Source: Burkholderiaceae bacterium (GTDB lineage Bacteria; Pseudomonadota; Gammaproteobacteria; Burkholderiales; Burkholderiaceae_C). Taken from it: a DNA stretch of 64,000 nt. The DNA lies in assembly GCA_016790515.1 (NCBI GenBank), contig JAEUOY010000167.1, forward strand, positions 1-64,000, read 5' to 3'. This document shows positions 15,778 through 29,832 of this stretch, one piece after another (the first letter of the stretch is position 1; each line of letters opens with the position of its first letter). The notes under the pieces are model-generated. The model saw only the letters and a list, made by a program, of their open reading frames with translations, was not told the origin of the DNA and did no database searches. The position numbers were made by a program, and so were the translations under genes.

Positions 15778-16551
15778 ATGAGCTGGGTATTGGACTATTC
15801 GGGGCGATCGGTGCTCGTGGTGGGCGGCTCCAGCGGTATCGGCAACGGCACCGCGCAGGCCTTCCGGGCCCAGGGCGCGGCGGTGCGGGTCTGGGGCACC
15901 CGCGCCAGCGCGGCCGACTATGCCGGCGAGGCGGGCAGCGACCTGACCGGCCTGGCCTACACCGCGGTGGACGTGACCGATGCCGCGCAGGTGCAGGCCG
16001 CCGGCGCGGCGATCGAAGCGCTCGACGTGCTGGTGCTGGCCCAGGGCACGGTGCTCTACCAGCGGCGCGAATTCAGCGTCGAGGGCTTCAACCAGGTGGT
16101 CGACGTCAACCTCAACAGCCTGATGGCCTGCGTGCTGGCGCTGCAGCCGCAGCTGCAGGCCAGCCGGGCGCCGGGCGGCGGCTCGGTGATCGTCTACAGC
16201 TCGACCGCGGCCTTCCACTCGACCAAGGGCAACCCGGCCTACAACGCCAGCAAGGCCGGCGCGGTGGGGCTGGTGCGCACGCTGGGCGAGGCCTGGGCGC
16301 GCGCCTCGAAGGACGGCAGCCGGGGACCGATCCGCGTCAACGGCATCGCGCCGGGGCTGGTCGACACCAAGCTGACCAAGGTGACCACCGAGCACCCGCA
16401 GCGGCTGGCCGGCGCGCTGCAGTCGATCCCGATGGGCCGGCTGGGCACGCCGCAGGACATGGCTGGCGTCGCGCTGTTCCTGGCCTCGCCGCTGGCCGGC
16501 TACATCACCGGGCAGACGATCGTCGTCGACGGCGGGCTGATCCTCGCCTAG
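15778..16551 (+). CDS. Short-chain dehydrogenase/reductase (SDR)
   Basis: This is a 257-residue classical SDR. The Rossmann cofactor motif is VVGGSSGIGNG near residue 15. The active-site Ser lies in IVYSSTAAFHS and the catalytic Tyr-x-x-x-Lys is YNASK near 157-161. The C-terminal IASPLAGYITGQTIVVDGG pattern is the usual end of the 3-oxoacyl-ACP-reductase-like subgroup. It likely reduces or oxidises a hydroxy/oxo substrate with NAD(P)H. Its position opposite an iron-type dehydrogenase suggests a shared catabolic role, but this is inference only. Confidence 0.92.
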   Translation: MSWVLDYSGRSVLVVGGSSGIGNGTAQAFRAQGAAVRVWGTRASAADYAGEAGSDLTGLAYTAVDVTDAAQVQAAGAAIEALDVLVLAQGTVLYQRREFSVEGFNQVVDVNLNSLMACVLALQPQLQASRAPGGGSVIVYSSTAAFHSTKGNPAYNASKAGAVGLVRTLGEAWARASKDGSRGPIRVNGIAPGLVDTKLTKVTTEHPQRLAGALQSIPMGRLGTPQDMAGVALFLASPLAGYITGQTIVVDGGLILA

Positions 16552-16567
16552 CCGGCCGCGCCTCGCG

Positions 16568-16759
16568 TCAGTACGACAGCAGCACCGGCGCGTTGCGCCA
16601 CGCGGCCTGGCCGACCGGGCCGGTCGAGTCGAGTCGCAGGCCCAGCGACAGGAATTCCAGCCACTCGTGATCGACCTCGTCGTCGGGCTGCGCGGCAGCC
16701 AGCGCCGGGATCGGTCGGGCGATCGGGAGCTCAGTGCTGGCGATCCGTTCGGTGGACAT
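16568..16759 (-). CDS. Small conserved-looking hypothetical protein (63 aa)
   Basis: This short gene encodes 63 residues beginning MSTERIASTELPIARP and ending NAPVLLSY. It has an excellent ribosome binding site, GAGGAG five bases before the ATG, which is the main reason to accept it. The product is acidic in the middle (PDDEVDHEWLEFLSLG), has no signal peptide or membrane segment, and resembles no family I recognise. It converges on the SDR gene with a gap of 16 bases. It could be a small regulatory or adaptor protein. Confidence 0.5.
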   Translation of the reverse strand: MSTERIASTELPIARPIPALAAAQPDDEVDHEWLEFLSLGLRLDSTGPVGQAAWRNAPVLLSY

Positions 16760-16880
16760 GGCGCGCTCCTCGGTGGATGGCACCACTTTAGGGATCGCCC
16801 GCCGCCGCGGGCCGGCAGGATGCCGCTGCGCGCTTGTGACCTATTCACCAAGGCGCAGGGCGGGCCGTCGGCCCCGCCAC

Positions 16881-17234
16881 TCAGCGCCCCATGCGGCGGT
16901 TGTAGGCGTTCAGCCAGCGCTCGTTCAGCGTCGGGTTGGCTTCCTTCGAGTCCGGCGCACTGAAGCTCACCCGCAGGCTGTTGTCGGCCTGCTGGCGCAG
17001 CTCGATCGACACCGCGGCGCCGGCCTTGGTGCCGGTGATGCGGCCGCTGGCACGGTCGGCGCTGGTCACCTGCACGCCGGCGTCGGCGGCGGCGCCGAGC
17101 GCGGCGTCCCACGAGCGGTCGAAACTCGGCGGCGTCGACACCGTGGTCGGGTAGGCCGAGGGGTAGGGCGCGACGACGCAGCCGGCCAGCAGCGCGACAA
17201 TGATGGCGAGGGCAGGGCGCAGCAGGCGTGTCAT
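16881..17234 (-). CDS. Small predicted lipoprotein
   Basis: This 117-residue protein starts with a lipoprotein signal (LLRPALAIIVALLAGC, lipobox LAGC), with Val at +2 after the Cys, so outer-membrane sorting is likely. The mature part has FDRSWDAALGAAADAGVQV, ASGRITGTKAGAAVSIEL and a C-terminal NERWLNAYNRRMGR. This layout resembles small proteobacterial lipoproteins of unknown function in which a Trp-Ala-Ala helix precedes a short beta-sheet. It is divergent from the Crp/Fnr-type regulator gene. No function is assigned. Confidence 0.75.
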   Translation of the reverse strand: MTRLLRPALAIIVALLAGCVVAPYPSAYPTTVSTPPSFDRSWDAALGAAADAGVQVTSADRASGRITGTKAGAAVSIELRQQADNSLRVSFSAPDSKEANPTLNERWLNAYNRRMGR

Positions 17235-17328
17235 GGCGTCGGGTCGTGGCAGGCGGGGTGCCATCGTAGCGCGGCCTGCGCGCGACCGGAGCGCCGGTGC
17301 CGAAGCCGCAGGCGGCGGCGTCGTCGCG

Positions 17329-17378
17329 CCGCGATCGGGGCCACGGGTCGGGGCCACGGATCGGGGCCACAATCGCGG
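17329..17378. repeat. Triple 13-bp tandem repeat bracketed by an inverted repeat
   Basis: Three near-identical copies of the unit (A/G)TCGGGGCCACGG run from 17334 to 17370, the last one incomplete. They are bracketed by CCGCGAT at 17329-17335 and its complement ATCGCGG at 17372-17378. The array lies in the region between the divergent lipoprotein and Crp/Fnr genes, directly upstream of the preferred regulator start. Confidence 0.7.
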
Positions 17379-17401
17379 GCGTCCCACGACACCGCCCCAC
17401 C

Positions 17402-18097
17402 TTGGACCTGCGCGCCTTCGACCTGCCACGCTACCTGTCGGTGCTGCCGCTGTTCGGCGACCTGGACGCGCCCGAGCTGCAGCGGCTGGCGCAGGGTTGC
17501 CAGCTGCGCCGGCTGGGCCGCGGCGACATGGTGTTCCGCGTCGGCGAGCCCTGCGAGGAGTTCCACGTCACCGTCACCGGCCAGATCAAGCTGTTCGCGA
17601 TCTCGCCGACCGGCCAGGAGAAGGTGATCGAGCTGATCGGCCCCGGCGGCAGCTTCGGCGAGGCGCTGATGTTCACCGGCCGGCCCTACATCATCAACGG
17701 CCAGTCGCTCACCGACACGCTGCTGCTCACCGTGAAGAAGCACGCCGTGGTCGGCGAGATCGAGCGCGACCCGCGCTTCGCGATGCGCATGCTGGCCGGC
17801 ATCTCGCGCCGCCTGCACGGCCTGGTGCGCGACGTCGAGGCCTACGCGCTGCACAGCGGCGTGCAGCGCGTGATCGGCTACCTGCTGCGCGACGTGGCCG
17901 AGGGCGTGGCCGGCGACCGGCCGATGAAGGTGTCGCTGGAAGTCAGCAAGGCCACCGTCGCGTCGCGGCTGTCGCTGACCCCCGAGTACTTCTCGCGCGT
18001 GCTGCACGAGCTGGAATCGGCCGGCCTGGTGCGCATCGACAAGCGCGACATCCACATCCTCGACCGCGCCCGCCTTGCCGCCTACCCGGGCGGCTGA
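17402..18097 (+). CDS. Crp/Fnr-family transcriptional regulator, Dnr-like
   Basis: This is a cyclic-nucleotide-binding-fold regulator of about 231 residues. The sensory barrel (about 10-125) has GDMVFRVGEPCEEFHVTVTG and IGPGGSFGEALMF. A long dimerisation helix follows, then a winged helix (about 150-220) with SKATVASRLSLTPEYFSRVL. The recognition helix ends E-Y-F-S-R, similar to Fnr/Dnr proteins that read TTGA...TCAA half-sites. It lacks the N-terminal Cys cluster of oxygen-sensing Fnr, which favours the NO-sensing Dnr class. Two such sites lie upstream of nirS. The start is uncertain: TTG at 17402 is used; a GTG at 17297 with GGAG would run through the tandem repeat. It overlaps the NirF-like gene tail to tail by 16 bases. 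Confidence 0.85.
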   Translation: MDLRAFDLPRYLSVLPLFGDLDAPELQRLAQGCQLRRLGRGDMVFRVGEPCEEFHVTVTGQIKLFAISPTGQEKVIELIGPGGSFGEALMFTGRPYIINGQSLTDTLLLTVKKHAVVGEIERDPRFAMRMLAGISRRLHGLVRDVEAYALHSGVQRVIGYLLRDVAEGVAGDRPMKVSLEVSKATVASRLSLTPEYFSRVLHELESAGLVRIDKRDIHILDRARLAAYPGG

Positions 18098-18822
18098 GTC
18101 GCGCAGCCGGCCTGCGGTGCGCCCGCCGCCGCCCGCGGCGTCCAGTTGGCGGCATCGAACCAGCGCATCGGGCCGCCCGGGCGGTCGGGCAGGCCCAGCC
18201 AGCGGCGGGCGCAGGCGTCGACGAACACGAGCCGGTCCAGGTCCGGCGGCGCGGCCAGCGCCAGCCGGGCGATGACCCGGCGCACGTCGAGGTGGATCAC
18301 CACGACGCCGGGCGGCGCGTCGGCGGCCGCGTCGACCGCCAGCACGACGCGGCCGGTGGGGTCGATGCGCAGGTCGGCCAGCGGCCGCGGCAGCGGCGTG
18401 CGGCGCACGCCGAGGTAGCCCGGCCGCGCCAGCGCCTCGCCCATGCGGTAGTCGTGCACCAGGCCGTCGTAGATCGGCGCGGCGGCCGGATCCAGCGAGA
18501 TCTCCCACAGTTCGGCCACGTCCTGCAGCGCGATCACGAAGCTGCGGCGCGGCAGCGACGGCTGGATCGCCGCAACCCGCGACGGCTGGCGGCCGTCGAG
18601 CGTGCCCACGTCCCAGGTCTGCAGCGTCCGCCCCCCCGCATCCAGCAGTTCGAGCACCGGCTCGGCGCCGCGCGCGCGCAATTGCCAGCCGCCGTCGGCC
18701 AGCGTCGCGGCCGGCGCCGGCTGCGCGGCGGTGCCGGCTGCGACCAGCAGCGCGGCCACCAGCGCGGCCACCAGTGCGGCCACCCGTGCGGCAGCCAGCC
18801 GCCCCGCCGCGGCCGGGATCAC
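18082..18822 (-). CDS. Short NirF-like (cytochrome d1 propeller) protein
   Basis: This 246-residue secreted protein starts with a long hydrophobic signal region. From about residue 80 it matches the middle of NirF/NirN/NirS d1-type propellers: SFVIALQDVAELWEISLDP, then IYDGLVHDYRMGEALARPGY, then VRRTPLPRPLADLRIDP and VVVIHLDVRRVIA. NirF, of about 390 residues, takes part in periplasmic heme d1 synthesis. Here the N-terminal blades and the last blades are missing or unrecognisable. The GTG start overlaps the stop of the upstream gene (GTGA) and follows GGAGGG, so it looks translated and coupled. It is the last gene of the nirS operon. Confidence 0.68.
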   Translation of the reverse strand: MIPAAAGRLAAARVAALVAALVAALLVAAGTAAQPAPAATLADGGWQLRARGAEPVLELLDAGGRTLQTWDVGTLDGRQPSRVAAIQPSLPRRSFVIALQDVAELWEISLDPAAAPIYDGLVHDYRMGEALARPGYLGVRRTPLPRPLADLRIDPTGRVVLAVDAAADAPPGVVVIHLDVRRVIARLALAAPPDLDRLVFVDACARRWLGLPDRPGGPMRWFDAANWTPRAAAGAPQAGCATQPPG

Positions 18823-19295
18823 CGGCCCTCCGGATCGTCAGGCGCGCCCTCGTCGTCGGCCGGCACCGCGCCGATGCGCCGGATCACGCCCTCGGCCAGC
18901 AGCTCGGCGAACCGGTCGCGCACCGCGGCGCCGCTGGCGCCGACCATCGCACCCACCGCCTCGTAGGGCCGCGGCAGCAGCGGCAGCCCGGAGCGGGTGG
19001 CGGTGAGCAGGTCGCGGCGCAGGTCGGCCTGCGGCACCTGCAAGGCCGCGAAGGCCGGCTCGGCCGGGTCGGGGCTGTCACGGAACAGCGGCCCGAAGTG
19101 GCGCACCGCGCCGCGGCCCAGCAGGCGGCGCAGGCGGTCGATGACCTCGTCCTCGCTCAGCCCGAGCGCTTCGCCGACCGCGGCGAACGGCCGCTCGCAC
19201 AGCGGCAGCGGCTGCATCAGCTGCGCCAGCAGGCGCCGGTCGGCGGGATCCTGCGCCCAGGCGGGCGCCGCGCCGCCGTCGACCGGCGGCGGCAT
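18819..19295 (-). CDS. Short NirD/L/G/H-like (Lrp/AsnC-type) protein with two winged-helix halves
   Basis: This 158-residue protein resembles siroheme decarboxylase subunits (NirD/L/G/H), which remove two acetate side chains of siroheme in heme d1 synthesis. Each normal subunit has one winged-helix part and one AsnC-type ligand domain. Here residues 15-75 (PLPLCERPFAAVGEALGLSE to AVRHFGPLF) form one winged helix. Residues 100-143 (LPLLPRPYEAVGAMVG to GVIRRIGAVP) form a second, and no ligand domain follows either one. It looks like two subunit N-termini joined. It starts four bases after the cytochrome gene stop and overlaps the NirF-like gene. Confidence 0.7.
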   Translation of the reverse strand: MPPPVDGGAAPAWAQDPADRRLLAQLMQPLPLCERPFAAVGEALGLSEDEVIDRLRRLLGRGAVRHFGPLFRDSPDPAEPAFAALQVPQADLRRDLLTATRSGLPLLPRPYEAVGAMVGASGAAVRDRFAELLAEGVIRRIGAVPADDEGAPDDPEGR

Positions 19296-19299
19296 GGGC

Positions 19300-19620
19300 T
19301 CAGCCCTTCAGGATGTACTCGATCGCCGCCTTCAGGTCGCTGTCGCTGATCTTGTCCGGGCCGGTCGGCGGCATCGGGACGGGGCCGAAGACATCCTTGC
19401 CGCCGCTGCGCACCTTCTGCATCAGCTTGACCACGACGTCCTGGCCCTTGTACTTGGCGGCGACGTCCTTGTAGGACGGGCCGACCAGCTTCTTGTCCAT
19501 GCTGTGGCAGGCCAGGCAGCCGGCCTTGGTCATCGCCTCGGTCGGGTTGGCCAGCGCCGGGACCGGGGCCCCGAAGGCCAGCGCGGCCAGAACGGCGGCA
19601 GCGGTAATGGGACGCATCAT
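19300..19620 (-). CDS. nirM: Cytochrome c551-type electron donor (NirM-like)
   Basis: This is a 106-residue periplasmic class I cytochrome c. A signal peptide (cleavage near ALAN) precedes the heme-binding CLACH at about 35-39. The body MDKKLVGPSYKDVAAKYKGQ and the axial-Met region GPVPMPP match Pseudomonas cytochrome c551, the physiological donor to cytochrome cd1. AGGAGG lies six bases before the first of two adjacent ATG codons. It follows nirS by 17 bases, so it is co-transcribed and probably delivers electrons to NirS. Confidence 0.9.
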   Translation of the reverse strand: MMRPITAAAVLAALAFGAPVPALANPTEAMTKAGCLACHSMDKKLVGPSYKDVAAKYKGQDVVVKLMQKVRSGGKDVFGPVPMPPTGPDKISDSDLKAAIEYILKG

Positions 19621-19637
19621 GCTCGGCCTCCTGCGGC

Positions 19638-23523
<3,886 letters not shown>

Positions 23524-23546
23524 CGCGGCCGGTGCATGATCGCGCG

Positions 23547-23957
23547 ATGACGCTGGTCGAGGCCTACCCGCTGCTCAAGCCGCTGCACGTCACGCTGGTG
23601 ACGGCCAGCGGCATCCTGTTCGCCGCCCGCGGCGCCGCGGTGCTGTCCGGCCGGCGCTGGCCGATGCGGCCCGTCTGGCGCCATGCCAGCGTGGCGATCG
23701 ACACGCTGCTGCTGAGCGCCGGCGTCGCGATGTGGGTGGCGCTGTCGCTGCACCCGCTGCGCAACGGCTGGCTCGGCGCCAAGCTCGGGCTGCTGGGGGT
23801 CTACATCGTGCTGGGCTCGTTCGCGCTGAAGCGCGCGCGCAGCCCGCGGGCCCGGGCCCTGTTCTATGCCGCGGCGCTGGCCGTGTTCCTCTGGATGGTG
23901 TCGATCGCGCGGGCGCACGACCCGCTCGGCGCGCTGCGCGTTCTGCTGGGCGGTTGA
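23547..23957 (+). CDS. SirB2-like small integral membrane protein
   Basis: This 136-residue protein has four transmembrane helices. The first contains YPLLKPLHVTLVTASGILF, with the paired Lys/His typical of SirB2-like proteins. The layout PMRPVWRHASVAIDTLLLSAG and GWLGAKLGLLGVYIVLGSFAL also fits. SirB2-like proteins are found near heme or respiratory genes; the His residues may bind heme, but this is not proven. It begins 23 bases after the TonB receptor stop and may be part of the same transcript. An in-frame ATG ten codons upstream overlaps the receptor gene. Confidence 0.78.
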   Translation: MTLVEAYPLLKPLHVTLVTASGILFAARGAAVLSGRRWPMRPVWRHASVAIDTLLLSAGVAMWVALSLHPLRNGWLGAKLGLLGVYIVLGSFALKRARSPRARALFYAAALAVFLWMVSIARAHDPLGALRVLLGG

Positions 23958-24034
23958 CGAGGCCGTCGCGCGCGCACCGACGCGCGATCGGCCGCCCCCG
24001 GCGGGCCCGTCCGCGCGCCTCTACACTCGCCCGG

Positions 24035-25249
24035 ATGCCCGCCGCCGCAGCGCCCGAAGAATCACGCCAGGCCTGGGTGGTGGTCTGGGCCTGCTTCACC
24101 GCGCTGGCGGTGATCTTCGGCATCTCGTACTCGTTCGCGGCCTTCTTCGCCTCGCTGGCACGCGATTTCCAGGCCGATCGCGCCGAGGTCTCGCTGGTCT
24201 TCGGGCTGTCGGGGCTGGTGTATTTCGTCGGCGGCGCCGGCGCCGGCCTGCTGGCCGACCGCTTCGGGCCGCGCGTGGTCTGCGGCGCCGGCATGCTGTT
24301 CATCGCCGGCGGGCTGGCCGTCAGCGCGCTGGCGCGGTCGATGGCGATGGTCTACGCCGGCTATGGCCTGGGCATCGGCATCGGCATCGCGCTGGTCTAC
24401 ACGCCGTCGATCGCCTGCGTGCAGCCCTGGTTCACGCGCCGGCGCGGGCTGGCCGCAGGCATCGCCAGCGCCGGCATCGGCGCCGGCACGGTGGCCGTGC
24501 CGCTGGCGGCCACCGCGCTGATCGGCGCGCTGCAGTGGCGCGGCGCGATGGCGGCACTGGCCGCCTTCGTGCTGCTGCTGGGCGGCGGTGCCGCACTGCT
24601 GCTGCGGCGCGCGCCGTCGGCCACCGCGGCGCGCGGCGGCACGGTGGCCGGCCACACGCTGCGCGAGGCGCTGCGCATGCCGTCGTTTCGCTGGCTGTAC
24701 CTGATGGCGGTGGCCGGCAGCCCGGGCATGTTCATCCCGTTCGCCCATGCCTCGGCCGCCGCGCGCGACCTCGGCGTGGCCGACGCGCAGGCGGTCGGCC
24801 TGGTCGGGCTGATCGGCATCGGCAGCCTGGTCGGGCGCTTCGTGATCGGCGCGCTGGCCGACCGCGCCGGCCGGCCGCTGACGCTGACGCTGGCACAGGC
24901 CTCGCTGGGCCTGTCCTACGGGCTGTGGTGGGCCGCCGACGGCTACCCGGCGATGGCCGTCTTCGCGCTGTGGCTGGGCCTGAGCTACGGCGGCATCGTC
25001 TCGCTGATGCCGGCGCTGTGCATGGACCTGTTCGGTGCCCGCGCGGTGTCGGCCATCATCGGCACGCTGTACACCGGCGCAGCCTTCGGCAACCTGCTCG
25101 GGCCCTGGGTCGCCGGCGCGGTTTTCGACGCCCGGCACAGCTACGCGCCGGTGATCTGGGGCTGCATCGCGCTGAGCGCGCTGGCCACCGCCGCGGCCTG
25201 GCGGCTGGTCGACCGCGGTCCGGGCCAGGCCGCCGCGGCCGCGCGATGA
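24035..25249 (+). CDS. MFS transporter, oxalate/formate antiporter-like (OFA/MCT group)
   Basis: This is a 404-residue major facilitator with 12 predicted helices. The loop 2-3 motif is GLLADRFGPRVV, and the repeat in the second half is FVIGALADRAGRPL. The N-terminal half has YTPSIACVQPWFTRRRGLAAGIASAG, a hallmark of the OFA/monocarboxylate group. Likely substrates are small organic anions, but specificity cannot be read. Its TGA overlaps the ATG of the Nudix gene, so the two are coupled. Confidence 0.87.
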   Translation: MPAAAAPEESRQAWVVVWACFTALAVIFGISYSFAAFFASLARDFQADRAEVSLVFGLSGLVYFVGGAGAGLLADRFGPRVVCGAGMLFIAGGLAVSALARSMAMVYAGYGLGIGIGIALVYTPSIACVQPWFTRRRGLAAGIASAGIGAGTVAVPLAATALIGALQWRGAMAALAAFVLLLGGGAALLLRRAPSATAARGGTVAGHTLREALRMPSFRWLYLMAVAGSPGMFIPFAHASAAARDLGVADAQAVGLVGLIGIGSLVGRFVIGALADRAGRPLTLTLAQASLGLSYGLWWAADGYPAMAVFALWLGLSYGGIVSLMPALCMDLFGARAVSAIIGTLYTGAAFGNLLGPWVAGAVFDARHSYAPVIWGCIALSALATAAAWRLVDRGPGQAAAAAR

Positions 25250-25704
25250 AGACGCTGTCCTGCGGCATCCTGGTGCTGAACCCGCACGGCGAGCTGCTGC
25301 TGTGCCATGTCACCGGCGCCTGGCACTGGGACATCCCCAAGGGCACCGCCGAGCCCGGCGAGCCGCCGCTGGACGCCGCGTTGCGCGAGACGCGCGAGGA
25401 ATGCGGCCAGGATTTCTCGGGCCGGGCGCTGCTCGACCTCGGCCGGCGCCCTTACCGGCCGCGCAAGGACCTGCACCTGTTCGCCGTGCTCGTCGACCGA
25501 TTCGATGCCGCCCGCTGCCGCTGCGAAAGTCACTACACCGATGCCTGGGGCCGCGAGCGCCCGGAGATGGACGGCTTCGAATGGACGCCGTTCGGCCGGG
25601 TCCACCGCCGCTGCGCGCGCCACATGACCGAGGTGCTGACGCAGTCGTTGTCGCTGCCGGCGCTGCTGAGGCAGCTGCAGGCAGTGGCTTTGCCGCCGTC
25701 CTAG
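25246..25704 (+). CDS. Nudix hydrolase
   Basis: This is a 152-residue single-domain Nudix protein. The Nudix box covers about residues 33-55, with G-T-A-E-P-G-E-P at the start and RETREECGQDF at the end; the metal-binding REx2EE core is complete. Upstream IPKGTAEPGE is similar to diadenosine polyphosphate or RNA pyrophosphohydrolases. The start overlaps the MFS gene by four bases. The substrate is unknown; it may be a house-cleaning enzyme. Confidence 0.87.
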   Translation: MKTLSCGILVLNPHGELLLCHVTGAWHWDIPKGTAEPGEPPLDAALRETREECGQDFSGRALLDLGRRPYRPRKDLHLFAVLVDRFDAARCRCESHYTDAWGRERPEMDGFEWTPFGRVHRRCARHMTEVLTQSLSLPALLRQLQAVALPPS

Positions 25705-25744
25705 ACTGCGGGGCCCGCCGCTGCCGCGACACCCCGTTGCCCCC

Positions 25745-28510
<2,766 letters not shown>

Positions 28511-28532
28511 ACAACCTGCGCAAGGAGACCGC

Positions 28533-29816
28533 ATGTCCGCTGCCCTCGACCTCGCCATCGTTTCGGCCAGTTCGCTGGCGGACCAGATCGACGCCGCCGC
28601 CCGTGACATCGAAGCCCGGCTGATCGCCTGGCGGCGCGACCTGCACGCCCACCCCGAACTCGGCAACCGCGAGTTCCGCACCGCCGGCATCGTCGCCGGG
28701 CATCTGCGTGCGCTCGGCTTCGACGAGGTGCGCACCGGGGTCGCCCACACCGGGGTGATCGGGCTGCTGAAGGGTGCGCTGCCCGGCCCGGTGGTCGCGC
28801 TGCGCGCCGACATGGACGCACTGCCGGTGGCCGAGGAAGTCGACCTGCCGTTCGCAAGCAAAGTGAAGGCCGAGTGGAACGGCGAGCAGGTCGGCGTGAT
28901 GCACGCCTGCGGCCACGACTGCCACACCGCGATCCTGATGGCGGTGGCCGAGGTGCTGGCCGGCCAGCGTGGGGCCTTGCGCGGCAGCGTGAAGTTCATC
29001 TTCCAGCCGGCCGAGGAACTGCCGCCCGAGGGCGAGGACGGTGGCGCGAAGATGATGGTCGAGGAAGGCGCGATGGACAATCCGCGGCCGGCGGCGATCT
29101 TCGGCCTGCATGTCACCTCGCGGCTGGCGCTGAACGTGATCGGCTGGCGCCCGGGGCCGACGATGGCCAGCGCCGACAACCTGCGGATCACCGTCAAGGG
29201 CAGCCAGACGCACGGCGCGATGCCCTGGGCCGGGGTCGACCCGATCGTCGTCTCGGCGCAGGTGGTGCTGGGGCTGCAGACGGTGGTCAGCCGCCAGACC
29301 GACCTCAGCAAGGAGCCGGCGGTGGTGACGATCGGCACGATCCACGGCGGCTTGCGCGAGAACATCATCCCCGAATCGGTCGAGATGCGCGGCACGATCC
29401 GCACCTTCGACGAGGACATGCGCGACGACATCCACGAGCGCGTGACGTATCTTGCCGAGGCGATCGCCCGCGGCTCGCGCGCCGGCTGCACGGTCTGCAT
29501 CAAGAAGAACTACCCGGTCACCGTCAACGACCCGGCGCTGACCGAGGCAATGCGGCCGACGCTGGCGCGGGTGGCCGGGCCCAACCACCTGGCGCTGGTG
29601 CCCAAGGTCACCGGCTCGGAGGATTTCTCGTTCTTCCAGCGCGTCGTGCCGGGGCTGTTCATCTTCCTCGGCGTCACGCCGGCCGGGCAGGACATCGGCA
29701 AGGCGGCGCCGAACCACTCGCCGCGCTTCTACGTCGACGAGCGCTGCCTGGTCACCGGGGTGCGCGCGCTGGCCCACCTGGCGGTCGATTTCCTCGAAGC
29801 CCGCGCAGCGGGCTGA
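28533..29816 (+). CDS. M20-family amidohydrolase (hippurate hydrolase-like)
   Basis: This 427-residue enzyme belongs to the M20D amidohydrolases (hippuricase, N-acyl-amino-acid hydrolase, IAA-amino-acid hydrolase). The metal-binding motifs are visible: ADMDALP near residue 95, HACGHDCHTAIL near 124, FQPAEELPPEG near 157 and, at the end, TGSEDFSFF. It should release amino acids from N-acyl or N-aroyl amides in the cytoplasm. It follows the M16 peptidase gene by 22 bases and precedes the amidase gene by 16, suggesting a peptide/amide-scavenging operon. Confidence 0.93.
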   Translation: MSAALDLAIVSASSLADQIDAAARDIEARLIAWRRDLHAHPELGNREFRTAGIVAGHLRALGFDEVRTGVAHTGVIGLLKGALPGPVVALRADMDALPVAEEVDLPFASKVKAEWNGEQVGVMHACGHDCHTAILMAVAEVLAGQRGALRGSVKFIFQPAEELPPEGEDGGAKMMVEEGAMDNPRPAAIFGLHVTSRLALNVIGWRPGPTMASADNLRITVKGSQTHGAMPWAGVDPIVVSAQVVLGLQTVVSRQTDLSKEPAVVTIGTIHGGLRENIIPESVEMRGTIRTFDEDMRDDIHERVTYLAEAIARGSRAGCTVCIKKNYPVTVNDPALTEAMRPTLARVAGPNHLALVPKVTGSEDFSFFQRVVPGLFIFLGVTPAGQDIGKAAPNHSPRFYVDERCLVTGVRALAHLAVDFLEARAAG

Positions 29817-29832
29817 GGCCGGGAGCACGATC

